From assembly GCF_004197395.1 (NCBI RefSeq), contig NZ_SELS01000033.1, forward strand, positions 23,474 through 87,473: a stretch of 64,000 nucleotides of DNA. Direction: 5' to 3'. A program made the translations under genes and the position numbers. This document shows positions 1 through 8,830 of this stretch, piece after piece; position 1 is the stretch's first letter; each line of letters begins with the position of its first letter. The notes beneath the pieces are model-generated. The model worked only from the letters and a program-made list of their open reading frames with translations, made no database searches and had not been told where the DNA came from. The stretch is from Paraburkholderia sp. UYCP14C. GTDB lineage: Bacteria > Pseudomonadota > Gammaproteobacteria > Burkholderiales > Burkholderiaceae.

Positions 1-815
1 GCGATCGCGACGTAGTCGTCGTTCTCGGCGACCACTGCGGGTTTGCACGCGAACGGGTCGCGAATCAGTGCGAGTTCGGTCGAGGTGCCCATCAGGAACG
101 TGTAGAAACCGTCTAGTTCCTCGAAGCCTTTCTGCAAGGCGACCGGCAGTTCGTCGCCTTCACGCAGCCGCCATTCGAGAAAGCGGCACGCGGCTTCCGT
201 ATCGTTGTCCGTCTCGAAGCGGATACCTTCCGGTTCCAGCTTGCGGCGTACGCCATGCGCGTTCGACAGCGAGCCGTTGTGCACGAGGCAAAAGTCTTCG
301 CCGGCCGTGAACGGGTGCGCGCGATCCGGCGTTACCGCCGATTCAGTCGCCATCCGCGTATGGCCAACGAGATGCGAGCCGGTCAGCTTCGAGAAGCCGT
401 AACGTTGCGCGACTTCGGCGGGCGAGCCAATATCCTTGTAGAGATCGATCGAGCGTCCGGTGGACAGCAGAAAAAGCTTCGGAAAACGCTCCTTAAGCCA
501 CGCTTTCACTGCTTCGACATTGCCGTTCACGTTGAGCACCGCGTGATTGCCCTTCGCCGCGACGTGCGCCTTCACGTCGATCGCGCCATTGAGCGCATCG
601 AGCAACGCGTTCCAGTTGAAGTCGTTGCCGGCTTCCGTAAAGCCCGCGTAAAGGCTCAGCTTGCGCTGACTTTCGTCGACCGCGCCGCCGAACACGGCGA
701 GTCCGGCGGAGTCCGGGCCCCGTTCAGTCATGCCGATCAGCATCGGCACCATCAACTGACCGAGTTGCGCGCGCAATGCCGGTGTCTTGACCAGCAGGCC
801 TACAATTCCACACAT
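1..815 (-). CDS. glxB: class II glutamine amidotransferase, GlxB-like (partial)
   Basis: Ntn-type glutamine amidotransferase domain protein expected to release ammonia from glutamine for a partner synthase subunit. The protein opens with MCGIVG, so Cys2 becomes the nucleophile after Met removal, and the HTRMAT and HNGSLSN stretches of the glutamine pocket are visible. About 271 residues are present and the gene runs off the left edge. The start is supported by a GGGGGTAAG ribosome site 12 bases after the glnT stop, so both share a transcript. A glnT-glxB order is known from rhizobial glx and methylotroph N-methylglutamate synthase clusters; whether glxC and glxD follow cannot be seen here. 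Confidence 0.85.
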   Translation of the reverse strand, partial: MCGIVGLLVKTPALRAQLGQLMVPMLIGMTERGPDSAGLAVFGGAVDESQRKLSLYAGFTEAGNDFNWNALLDALNGAIDVKAHVAAKGNHAVLNVNGNVEAVKAWLKERFPKLFLLSTGRSIDLYKDIGSPAEVAQRYGFSKLTGSHLVGHTRMATESAVTPDRAHPFTAGEDFCLVHNGSLSNAHGVRRKLEPEGIRFETDNDTEAACRFLEWRLREGDELPVALQKGFEELDGFYTFLMGTSTELALIRDPFACKPAVVAENDDYVAI

Positions 816-827
816 AGTCTTACCCCC

Positions 828-2216
828 TTAGAAGAATTCCAGATAGCTTTTCATTTCCCAGTCCGAGACATGGCGCATGTACTCGAGCCATTCCATTCGT
901 TTGACCTTGATAAACTCGTCGGCAACCGGACCCAGTGCGTCGCAGATCAGGCGATCGCTTTCGAGCGCGTCGAGCGCCTGCTCCAGGTTCTGCGGCAGGA
1001 TGCCGATCTGGTGCTCGCGCAACTTCGCGGGCGACCACTCGTAGAGGTTTTCATTGGCCGGTGCACCCGGCGACAATTCACGCTCGACGCCATCGAGTCC
1101 CGCCGCGATCACCGCGGCCGTCGCGAGGTATGGATTGCATGCGCCATCGGGCAGACGCAGTTCGATGCGCTCGCCCGGCATGCGCACCATCGTCGAGCGA
1201 TTGTTGTCGCCATAGCTGATGTAGGCCGGCGCCCACGTCGCGCCCGTCAAGGAGCGGCCTACGACGAGGCGCTTGTACGAGTTGACGGTGGGGTTGCATA
1301 GCGCGGCAAGCGCGGGCGCATGCGCGAGCAAACCAGCGGTGAACTGATAGCCGAGGGTAGAGAGCCCCATGCCCAGTTTGTCGCTTTTGTCCGAGAACAG
1401 GTTGCGCTCGCCGTCACCGATCGACATATGCATGTGCATGCCGTTGCCCGGACGGTTCGCGAAGGGTTTCGGCATGAAGGAGCAGATCATGCCCAGCTCG
1501 TTCGCAATCTCGGAGGCGGCCATCTTGAAGAACACGTAGTGATCGCACGAGGTCAGGCAATCGGTATACGTGTAGTTGATTTCGAACTGACCGTTGGCGT
1601 CTTCGTGATCGATCTGATAGACGTCGATGCCGACCGAGCGCATCGATTCGGTGAGCTTTTCCAGGAAGACGCGCGTGCGCGACAGTCCCTTGTAGTCGTA
1701 GCACGGCTTGGCGAGCGTATCGCTCGGGTCGCACGGTTCAATCGTGCCCGTCGCCGAGCGCCTGAGCAGCGAGAACTCCGGCTCCAGTCCGGTAAATAGC
1801 GTCCAGCCGCGTTGCGTCATGCGCGTAACCTGCTTCTTCAGCGTGACGCGCGAGTCGTGTGCCCACGGTTTTCCGTCGACGTGACCGTCGCAGACGATTC
1901 GCGCCAGGCCGTCCTGCCAGGGCACTGGTGTGAGAGTCGACAGATCGCCCACCGCCATGTAGTCCGGACCGTTCGGCTCTATGCCCACACCCCAGATCGC
2001 GAAGCCCGCAAAGCCGGCGCCCGTCTTCAGCACACCCTTGAGGTGCGCAACCGGGACCGACTTGGCCTTCGCAACCCCGTGAATATCCACGAATTGCGCC
2101 AGCACGTACTTCACGCCATGTTGCGTGAAGTAGTCCTGCGCCTCTTCAGCCGAGCTAAAGCGGGGCACGCTACCCAACTCGTTTACCGGCAGCTTGCTCG
2201 CATCGTTCAGGTTCAT
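828..2216 (-). CDS. glnT: type III glutamine synthetase GlnT / gamma-glutamylmethylamide synthetase-like
   Basis: ATP-dependent ligase of the glutamine synthetase superfamily (462 aa) that joins glutamate to ammonia or a small amine. The catalytic C-terminal domain shows the ATP/metal and glutamate-binding stretches LEPEFSL, the [12 protein letters not shown] loop, and [16 protein letters not shown] chose the Met preceded by AAGGAG (MNLNDASK) instead of one seven codons upstream. Relatives in this clade are either GlnT or GmaS, which makes gamma-glutamylmethylamide from methylamine. The neighbouring GlxB-like gene and the flavin dehydrogenase/ETF module downstream favour amine metabolism, but ammonia as substrate cannot be excluded. 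Confidence 0.85.
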   Translation of the reverse strand: MNLNDASKLPVNELGSVPRFSSAEEAQDYFTQHGVKYVLAQFVDIHGVAKAKSVPVAHLKGVLKTGAGFAGFAIWGVGIEPNGPDYMAVGDLSTLTPVPWQDGLARIVCDGHVDGKPWAHDSRVTLKKQVTRMTQRGWTLFTGLEPEFSLLRRSATGTIEPCDPSDTLAKPCYDYKGLSRTRVFLEKLTESMRSVGIDVYQIDHEDANGQFEINYTYTDCLTSCDHYVFFKMAASEIANELGMICSFMPKPFANRPGNGMHMHMSIGDGERNLFSDKSDKLGMGLSTLGYQFTAGLLAHAPALAALCNPTVNSYKRLVVGRSLTGATWAPAYISYGDNNRSTMVRMPGERIELRLPDGACNPYLATAAVIAAGLDGVERELSPGAPANENLYEWSPAKLREHQIGILPQNLEQALDALESDRLICDALGPVADEFIKVKRMEWLEYMRHVSDWEMKSYLEFF

Positions 2217-2333
2217 CGTCACTCCTTGCACCACCATCGCTGGCTGATTGACGAGTCATGCCCCATTGCACGACCCCGCTGCGAGCCTGTTCGCAGCATC
2301 AATATGAATTTATTACTGTGCAACAATAGTTCC

Positions 2334-2352
2334 CCCTGAGAAACACTCAGGG
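2334..2352. promoter_or_regulatory. perfect inverted repeat between glnT and the XRE-cupin gene
   Basis: CCCTGAG-AAACA-CTCAGGG is a 7-bp perfect dyad in the divergent glnT/regulator intergenic region, 55 bases before the regulator start. Its place fits an operator for the neighbouring XRE-cupin regulator, but a short RNA hairpin is equally possible from sequence alone. Confidence 0.4.
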
Positions 2353-2406
2353 CGCAATGCGGCCCTGCTTATCTGCTACCCTCATGTCTTTCAACGAGGT
2401 TCAAAC

Positions 2407-3009
2407 ATGCAAAACGGCGAAGACAGCAAAACCTCGCTCGAACGCTATCTGGGCGCGACAATCCGCGAACTTCGCCAGCGCCACGGACTGACCATCGCCC
2501 AGGTGTCGGAGCAGGCTGGGATCAGCCGCGGCATGCTCTCGAAGATCGAGAACGCCCAGACTTCCACTGGACTCGACGTGCTCAACCGGATCGCCAACGC
2601 GCTCGGTGTGTCAATGTCCACGCTGTTCCGCCGCTTCGACGTACCTGAAGGCGGCGCCCAGCTCGTGAAGAAGGGCGAAGGCATGGAGGTGGTCCGTAAG
2701 GGCACCAGACGCGGCCACACCTATCACCTGCTTGCTTACGACCAAGGCCCCAAAAAACTGTTTGAGCCGTTCCTGATCACCATGGACGACGAATCGGAGA
2801 TCTTCCCGGTCTTCGAACATCAGGGCACCGAGTTCATCCACATGCTCAAGGGTGTCATCGAGTACCGCCATGGCCAGCAAACCTACATCCTGCATCCCGG
2901 CGACACCATCACCTTCCAGGCCGACGTGCCACATGGTCCCGAGCGGCTGATCAAAACGCCGATCCAGTTCCTGTCCATCTTCCTCTACGGCCAGGATGAC
3001 CGGGACTGA
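2407..3009 (+). CDS. XRE-family regulator with cupin sensor domain
   Basis: Transcription factor of 200 aa with an N-terminal XRE helix-turn-helix (about residues 16-70, with SKIENAQTS in the recognition region) and a C-terminal cupin_2 barrel (about 120-195, HQGTEFIHMLKG and HPGDTITF motifs). This architecture (PuuR-like) usually senses a small metabolite of an amine or amino-acid pathway. It is divergent from glnT, with an inverted repeat between them, so glnT-glxB is its likely target. The start follows an acgaggttcaaac leader with a weak ribosome site. Whether it acts as repressor or activator is not visible. Confidence 0.9.
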   Translation: MQNGEDSKTSLERYLGATIRELRQRHGLTIAQVSEQAGISRGMLSKIENAQTSTGLDVLNRIANALGVSMSTLFRRFDVPEGGAQLVKKGEGMEVVRKGTRRGHTYHLLAYDQGPKKLFEPFLITMDDESEIFPVFEHQGTEFIHMLKGVIEYRHGQQTYILHPGDTITFQADVPHGPERLIKTPIQFLSIFLYGQDDRD

Positions 3010-3231
3010 TACGCCTTCGTCCACTCACCGCGACTTCTTATGCAACCTCCGTGCCATGATTACTAACAGGAACATAAGATTCATGCTGGGAAACGCATTG
3101 GCCGGACCAACTCCATAAATACGTCACTTCCGGAAACGCCCACCGCGTCAAAGCAGTGCGGCTTACACACTGGTGCGGTGCCTCGCTGCACAGGAACGGC
3201 ACCTCGGGTTCAGACCCATCAACAGCTTTAC

Positions 3232-4035
3232 TTATACAAAGACAAATCGGTCAAAGACCCTCAAGTGCATCCAGCGCGCCGCCCACCATGCGCTGCAGCG
3301 TGGGTTGAAGCGCCGCCGCGCGGGCGTCGTGGGCGCGTCTTCGCTCATATAGATACACTGACACATTTCGAGCTGGAGCGCGTGAATGCCACGCTCGGGA
3401 TCGCCATAGTGACGCGTGATGTAACCGCCCTTGAAGCGGCCATTCGCGACCCATGTGTAGGTGCTGGCCGCAGCAGCGCGTGCCACGGCGCTTTGCACGA
3501 GCGCGTTTGCCGTGCGACCGTCTTGCGTACCCAGATTGAGATCCGGCAACTTCGCCTTGAAGAGGCGCGGCAATACACTTGTGATCGAATGCGCTTCCCA
3601 CAGCAGCACGTTTGGATGCTTTTCGCGCAGCCTCGCCAGTTCCGTCTGCAATGCCGAATGATACGGCTGCCAGTAGGTCGAGACGCGCCGTTGCTTCTCT
3701 GCATGGTCAGGCTCCGACCTTGGCTGATAAACCGCTTCGCCCCGGAACGTTTCGGTCGGACAGAGGCCTGTCGTCGTTTGGCCGGGGTACAGGCTCTCGT
3801 CGTTCGGAGGCCGGTTCAGATCGATCACGTAGCGCGAAATACGTGCGCCCAGCACAGTCGCGCCCAGCGCTTTCGCAAAGTCGTAGAGGCGGTCGAGATG
3901 CCAATCGGTGTCCGCCACCGTCAGTGCCACCTCCGAATACACATGCTTCAACGACGACGGAATCTCCGTGCCGAGATGCGGAATCGAAATCAGCAACGGC
4001 CCATCGCCACGATGCAGGTGGTAAATCTCGCTCAT
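3232..4035 (-). CDS. hutG: N-formylglutamate deformylase, C-terminus frameshifted
   Basis: Zinc amidohydrolase family protein that would split N-formylglutamate into glutamate and formate, the last step of one histidine-degradation route. The ISIPHLGTEIP, DTDWHLD and RYVIDLNRPPND motifs are clear up to about residue 230. After MSEDAP the frame departs from the family: the expected end (ARAAALQPTLQRMVGGALD) is encoded in the next frame and stops at 3251, while this frame runs on to 3232. A one-base indel near 3328-3338 explains this. It may be a genuine mutation, leaving roughly 30 altered terminal residues, or a sequencing error. No other hut enzyme is nearby except hutD. Confidence 0.8.
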   Translation of the reverse strand: MSEIYHLHRGDGPLLISIPHLGTEIPSSLKHVYSEVALTVADTDWHLDRLYDFAKALGATVLGARISRYVIDLNRPPNDESLYPGQTTTGLCPTETFRGEAVYQPRSEPDHAEKQRRVSTYWQPYHSALQTELARLREKHPNVLLWEAHSITSVLPRLFKAKLPDLNLGTQDGRTANALVQSAVARAAAASTYTWVANGRFKGGYITRHYGDPERGIHALQLEMCQCIYMSEDAPTTPARRRFNPRCSAWWAARWMHLRVFDRFVFV

Positions 4036-4058
4036 CGTTCACTCCTTTAAATACGTGC

Positions 4059-5024
4059 TCAGCGCAGGGCGTCGTCGGGTAGATGCGGCAGTACGCGGGC
4101 CAGCGCTGGCCGGATGCTGTGATCGAGCACGCTACGCGTGAGCTCGATGATCTCCGACGCAAAGTCGTCCCATTCGCCCTGACGATGCAGCAGGAAAAAA
4201 TCACGACGCCCGAGACGGCTATCGGGCAATGGCAATACGGCGATCTCGTCAAGATAGTGACGCGCTTGCCACAAACAAAGTGGCGTCGAAATCGCAAATC
4301 CGAGCCGGGCGACCACCAGACTCAATAGCGGATCGGTCGCATCGAATTCATAGCGTCGCGCGCTCTCTATGCCAAGGTGCCGCGCGAACCGCTCGACCTG
4401 CTGACCGATCACGGAGCGCGCCGTATAGCGGATCAGTGGCAATTCCAGCGCAAGCGTGCGCCAGTCGACGTTCTTGCGCTGCTTGAGATAAGGGCGCGCT
4501 ACGACGGCCACGAATGCTTCCGAGAACAGCGGTACTTCGACGATTCGTGCGTCGTTCAGAGGGGTCTGCGTGCAGATCGCCACGTCGAGTTCACGGTCAT
4601 GTAACTGTTTGCTGAGGCCTGGCGTCAGGCCGGACCAGAGAGAAATCTGCCGCGCCGAGCCCGATACTGCGCGGATGAGCTCGGGCCCTACCGTGGCCGC
4701 GAACGAATCCACACAGCCGAGCCGCACCGGCAGTTTCCCTGCATGCGACGCGTCTCCAACGCGCGTGCTCACCATCTGCGCATGCTCGATCAACGGACCG
4801 GCCAGTTCCAGCAACGCGCGCCCGGCGATATTGGGGCGCGGCGGCCGGCTTTCCCTATCGAACAGCTCGACGCCCTGATCGCGCTCCAGCGCGCCGATGG
4901 CCTGGCTGATCGCGCTCTGGCTCACGCCCAGTTGCTTCGCCGCGCCCGTCATGGACCCGGCTTCGCAGACGGCGATAAAAGCCTGCAACGCGCGCAGGTC
5001 GATGGGAGGTTGAGTTCGTCTCAT
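4059..5024 (-). CDS. LysR-family transcriptional regulator
   Basis: LysR regulator of 321 aa. The N-terminal winged helix-turn-helix (about residues 10-65) contains AAKQLGVSQSAISQAI, and the rest is the periplasmic-binding-like effector domain. The start is placed at MRRTQPP, preceded by GCGGAG, rather than 16 codons earlier. It is divergent from the flavin dehydrogenase-ETF operon at 5233 and probably activates it. The 208-base gap between them should hold the shared operator; no strong T-N11-A box stood out. It ends 23 bases beyond the start of hutG on the same strand, so hutG may be cotranscribed with it. Confidence 0.88.
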   Translation of the reverse strand: MRRTQPPIDLRALQAFIAVCEAGSMTGAAKQLGVSQSAISQAIGALERDQGVELFDRESRPPRPNIAGRALLELAGPLIEHAQMVSTRVGDASHAGKLPVRLGCVDSFAATVGPELIRAVSGSARQISLWSGLTPGLSKQLHDRELDVAICTQTPLNDARIVEVPLFSEAFVAVVARPYLKQRKNVDWRTLALELPLIRYTARSVIGQQVERFARHLGIESARRYEFDATDPLLSLVVARLGFAISTPLCLWQARHYLDEIAVLPLPDSRLGRRDFFLLHRQGEWDDFASEIIELTRSVLDHSIRPALARVLPHLPDDALR

Positions 5025-5232
5025 GAAAAACTCCGCTGGTTGTCGCCTTTGGCTTCTCGCCCTCTTGCCCACTTACCCTCTTGCCACGGAAGAGCCTGCA
5101 TGATGCTTTTTTTCTTCCGGCACCCGAAGAGCATGAGCAATCCACGGTCTGAACCATAAGTTTGCCTAATACAAAAGTCCCGTGGGTTTTCGGCTGTCTA
5201 GAATCGGCTCCATCTTCAACGCAGAGGTTCAC

Positions 5233-6420
5233 ATGAGCCATTACGATTTTGTTGTGATCGGAGCCGGTGTAATTGGAGCCTCGGTGGCCCATCATCTGGC
5301 CGCGCTCGGCGCGAAAAGCGTGCTTGTTCTCGAGCGCAGCACCATTGGTGCGGGCACGACGTCGCAGTCGTCCGGTCTGTTGCGCACCCATTATTCGGTG
5401 AAACAGAACGTCGAACTGGCCCGCTCGTCGTGGTGGGCGTTCAACAATTTCGCCGAATACGTCGGCGATGACGAAGCATCATGCGGTCTCGTCAAGTGCG
5501 GTTACATGATCTGTGCGCCGGACGGCGACAAGATCGAGCCGTTGCACGCGTCGTTGACCACGCAGCAGGACATGGGCATCGAAGTCCAGTTGCTCGACAG
5601 GTCCGAGGCGCGTGAACGCCTGCCGATCGCTCAGTTCGATAACGCCGCGTTGATCGGCTACGAGCCGGAAGCGGGCTTCGCGGACGCATATCTGGTGGCA
5701 ACCAGTTTCGCTCGCGCCGCGCGCCGGCAGGGCGTCAGGATCATGGAAGGCGTAAGCGTCACCGGCGTGCTGCGCGAGGGCCGCAAGGTGGTCGGCGTCG
5801 AGACGACGGCGGGTTCGTTCAGTTGCGGCACACTGATCAGCACGCAGAACATCTGGACACCGGAGATCGCCAGTTGGCTTGACGTGGATCTGCCGGTAAA
5901 GCCTGAACGTCATACGGTGCTCGCGCTGGAATGCGATGCGGCCGCCTATTCCTTCAAGATGCCCGCGTTCAAAGATCTCAGTTCGGCCGGCATGCTGTAT
6001 TACCGCAGCTATGGCGGCAGTCAGATGCTGGTGTCCGAAGGCGTGGTCGGCGAGACGTTGAATGCCCCCGAGACCGAGCAAGGTGATATTTCGCTCGATT
6101 ACGTCGGCGAAGTCGGCGCGCAAGTGGCCGAGCGCTTTCCCGCTTATGAGGCCGCCGGTCTCGCGTCGTCGTGGACCGGTGTGTACGACGTCACGCCCGA
6201 CTGGAATCCGGTACTCGGCTCCGTTGGCGATATCGAGGGCCTCGTCGTCGGGTTCGGCTTCTCCGGCCACGGATTCAAGCTGTCGCCGGGCGTCGGCAAG
6301 ATCCTCGCGCAGCATGCACTTGGGCTGCCCACTGACGTCTCGCTGGCCCCCTACGCGTTGAGCCGGTTCGCGAGCGGTGCGCTGCTCGTCGGCAAATACG
6401 GCGCAGGCGCCGTGTCCTGA
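5233..6420 (+). CDS. FAD-dependent amine/amino-acid dehydrogenase (DAO superfamily)
   Basis: Flavoprotein of 395 aa in the D-amino-acid oxidase/sarcosine oxidase-beta superfamily. GAGVIGAS at residues 10-17 binds the FAD ADP moiety, with an acidic end of the second strand (VLVLER), and GFSGHGFKLSPGVG near the C-terminus is the typical second FAD motif. The start MSHYDF was chosen because it places the dinucleotide motif at the usual distance from the N-terminus and lies after GCAGAGG. The ETF genes begin 16 bases after its stop, so ETF is the likely electron acceptor and it is a dehydrogenase rather than an oxidase. Candidate substrates are sarcosine, dimethylglycine or another secondary amine. 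Confidence 0.85.
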   Translation: MSHYDFVVIGAGVIGASVAHHLAALGAKSVLVLERSTIGAGTTSQSSGLLRTHYSVKQNVELARSSWWAFNNFAEYVGDDEASCGLVKCGYMICAPDGDKIEPLHASLTTQQDMGIEVQLLDRSEARERLPIAQFDNAALIGYEPEAGFADAYLVATSFARAARRQGVRIMEGVSVTGVLREGRKVVGVETTAGSFSCGTLISTQNIWTPEIASWLDVDLPVKPERHTVLALECDAAAYSFKMPAFKDLSSAGMLYYRSYGGSQMLVSEGVVGETLNAPETEQGDISLDYVGEVGAQVAERFPAYEAAGLASSWTGVYDVTPDWNPVLGSVGDIEGLVVGFGFSGHGFKLSPGVGKILAQHALGLPTDVSLAPYALSRFASGALLVGKYGAGAVS

Positions 6421-6436
6421 TCAGGAGCCTGTCCAC

Positions 6437-7216
6437 ATGACCATTCGAATTCTCGTTCCCGTCAAACGGGTCGTCGATGCCAACGTGCGCGTGCGGGTCA
6501 GCGCAAGCGGCGCGATCGACACGACCGGTTTGAAGATGTCGCTCAATCCCTTCGACGAATGCGCGGTCGAACAGGCGCTGCAACTCCGGGAGGCAGGCGT
6601 GGCCGCCCAGGTGACGGTCGTGACGTGCGGCCAGTCCACGAGCCAGGACGTGTTGCGCACCGCCCTCGCCATGGGCGCCGACGACGCGGCGCTGATCGAT
6701 ACCGGCGCCGCCAGCGCCCGGCTGGACTCGCTGGCCGTCGCGCGCTTGCTGCGCGCGTACATGGCGACAAGCGACTTCGGCCTCGTGCTATGCGGCAAGC
6801 AGGCGATCGACAACGACATTGGCGGCGTCGCCGCCATGCTTGCGGCACTGCTTGGCTGGCCGCAGGCCCTGAACGCAAGCGCGTTGTCCGCACATGGCGC
6901 CCACTGGCGGGTGACGTGCGGCGATGACGGTGGCACATCGACGTGGGAACTGGACGGTCCAAGCGTCGTCAGCGCGGACCTGCGTCTGGTCGAGCCACGT
7001 CGCGTCACGCTGCCGAGCATCGTCAAGGCGAAGCAGAAGCCGCTTGTGACGATCGACGGCGGATCGCTCGGTGTCGATCTGACACCGGGCACGACAATCG
7101 ACGAATTGCGCAATCCGCCCGTGCGCGAAGCCGGCATCAAGGTCGCGAATACGGCTGGGCTGCTGGATGCGCTCGCCGCGCAACACCTGTTCAACAACCT
7201 GGGAGCACGGACATGA
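6437..7216 (+). CDS. etfB: electron transfer flavoprotein beta subunit
   Basis: ETF beta subunit (259 aa): binds AMP and helps carry single electrons from the upstream dehydrogenase. ILVPVKRVVD at the N-terminus and MSLNPFDECAVEQAL are family signatures. The start is the ATG after TCAGGAG. It overlaps the alpha gene by four bases (ATGA), implying translational coupling. The sequence differs from housekeeping fatty-acid ETF, as expected for a pathway-dedicated copy. Confidence 0.92.
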   Translation: MTIRILVPVKRVVDANVRVRVSASGAIDTTGLKMSLNPFDECAVEQALQLREAGVAAQVTVVTCGQSTSQDVLRTALAMGADDAALIDTGAASARLDSLAVARLLRAYMATSDFGLVLCGKQAIDNDIGGVAAMLAALLGWPQALNASALSAHGAHWRVTCGDDGGTSTWELDGPSVVSADLRLVEPRRVTLPSIVKAKQKPLVTIDGGSLGVDLTPGTTIDELRNPPVREAGIKVANTAGLLDALAAQHLFNNLGART

Positions 7217-8145
7217 GAAGCCTTGTGGTAGGGGAATGGGAACACGACGCGCTCGCGGAATCGACGCGGCGCGCGGTCACTGCGGCGCTCCAACGTGGCT
7301 TTCCGGTTGACGTCATGGTGCCCGCAGCAGGTGCCGAGGCTGCGTCCGGCATTGCCGGGGTGGAACGCGTGCTCGTTATCGCAGGTGATGCGGCGCATGC
7401 CCAGGTGCCCGAAACGCTCGGCAGTCAGCTTCAGGCCGTCTCTGACGATTACACGCTGATCGTCGCGAGTCACCGCAATCTCGGCCGCAGCGCGTTGCCG
7501 CGCGCCGCTGCGCTGACCGATGGCGCGTTTCTCGCGGACGTGACCGGTATCGACGCGCAAGGCAGCTTCACGCGTGGTCTTTACGCAGGCAGCGTGATCG
7601 CGAAAGTATCGGTCACAGCGCGCGTGACGTTTGCCACGATACGCACATCCTCTTTCGTTGCGGCGGAGCCATCAGGCGGCGCTGCAACGATTGTGGAAAC
7701 GAAACCGGCGGCCGCGTTCGAGAAAACGAGGTTGCTGGAGCGCCAGGCATCCGGACAATCCCGACGCGATCTGGGCACGGCGCGTGTTGTCGTTGCCGGC
7801 GGCCGTGGGATGGCGTCGAAAGACAACATGGACCGGCTCGGCGGTCTCGCTGAACGCGTAGGCGCGGCGCTCGGCGCGTCGCGCGCCGCCGTGGATGCAG
7901 GCTATGCGCCGAACGCTGTGCAAGTGGGACAGACGGGCAAAACGGTCGCACCGGATCTGTACTTCGCGTTCGGCATCTCCGGCGCGATCCAGCATCTGGC
8001 CGGCATGAAAGACTCGAAGGTGATCGTCGCGGTGAACAAGGACCCGGATGCGCCCATCTTTTCGGTGGCGGATTACGGCATTGTCGGTGATCTGTTCGAT
8101 GTGTTGGGTGAACTGGAAGCCCACGTCAGTGCAAAGGCGGCGTGA
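7213..8145 (+). CDS. etfA: electron transfer flavoprotein alpha subunit
   Basis: ETF alpha subunit (310 aa), which holds the FAD. The C-terminal FAD domain shows [28 protein letters not shown] and [12 protein letters not shown], all family hallmarks, and NKDPDAPIF near the end. The start overlaps the etfB stop by four bases. It completes an electron path with the flavin dehydrogenase upstream and ETF:quinone oxidoreductase downstream. Confidence 0.94.
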   Translation: MRSLVVGEWEHDALAESTRRAVTAALQRGFPVDVMVPAAGAEAASGIAGVERVLVIAGDAAHAQVPETLGSQLQAVSDDYTLIVASHRNLGRSALPRAAALTDGAFLADVTGIDAQGSFTRGLYAGSVIAKVSVTARVTFATIRTSSFVAAEPSGGAATIVETKPAAAFEKTRLLERQASGQSRRDLGTARVVVAGGRGMASKDNMDRLGGLAERVGAALGASRAAVDAGYAPNAVQVGQTGKTVAPDLYFAFGISGAIQHLAGMKDSKVIVAVNKDPDAPIFSVADYGIVGDLFDVLGELEAHVSAKAA

Positions 8146-8819
8146 TGAAACTCGACCCTCTCAACCCCGTTTCGCGCGATACCGGCGAAGGGCTGCGTCA
8201 TCTGAAAACGCAGCGCGTCGAAGAAACCCTGCCGTCAGTCCGCTTTCTCGACTGCACGTCGGTTGCGCCCGAACCATGGGCCAACGGCGGCGGCACCACC
8301 CGCACCCTCGCCCGTGGCACGAACCCTGCTGGTATAGCGGATTGGCGTGTGAGTCTGGCGGACCTCAAGGGCGCGGCGCGGTTTTCGCAATTCACCGGCT
8401 TCGATCGAACGATGCTGGTGATCGGTGACGGCGCAGTCGATCTGCACTCGCAAGATGGACAGTTGCTCGCACAGATGGGGCAGCCCGTGCACTTTTCCGG
8501 TGACCTGCATGTCTGGATCAGCTTGCCAACGAAACCCGTCCAGGTACTGAACGTGATGACGCGCCGGGAAGCGTGCCGCGCGAGTGTTAGCGTCGCGACG
8601 AATGCGCTGAGGATCACACCAGCCAGCGTACAACTGTTAATCAGCCTGTCCGGTCAATGGACCGCGTCGAGCGCGTTGCTGAAGAACGTCAAGTTGCCCG
8701 CCATGCACGGCATCTGGATCGAAGGTCGCAGCGAAGAGCTGGATCTACACCACGTTGGGCCCGGCGCGAAACTGGTATCAATTGCGATCGAACCAGTCGA
8801 TCCATCCCCCGTGCAATAA
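8145..8819 (+). CDS. hutD: HutD/Ves-family cupin protein
   Basis: HutD-like protein of 224 aa. The EPWANGGGTTRTLARG segment near residues 44-60 is the family signature. HutD proteins are bicupin-like, non-essential parts of histidine-utilisation operons with a proposed role in limiting pathway flux; the mechanism is not settled. A 40-residue N-terminal extension precedes the fold. Its ATG overlaps the etfA stop (TGATG). Finding hutD inside an ETF operon, with hutG-like and glutamine-synthetase genes close by, suggests the substrate of this module yields a histidine- or glutamate-related intermediate; that link is inference. Confidence 0.8.
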   Translation: MKLDPLNPVSRDTGEGLRHLKTQRVEETLPSVRFLDCTSVAPEPWANGGGTTRTLARGTNPAGIADWRVSLADLKGAARFSQFTGFDRTMLVIGDGAVDLHSQDGQLLAQMGQPVHFSGDLHVWISLPTKPVQVLNVMTRREACRASVSVATNALRITPASVQLLISLSGQWTASSALLKNVKLPAMHGIWIEGRSEELDLHHVGPGAKLVSIAIEPVDPSPVQ

Positions 8820-8830
8820 CGAATGCAACC

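Noticed and set aside
255-1301. 348-aa plus-strand frame over glxB and glnT
   Set aside because: Antisense to two clearly recognised enzymes and without any family motif.
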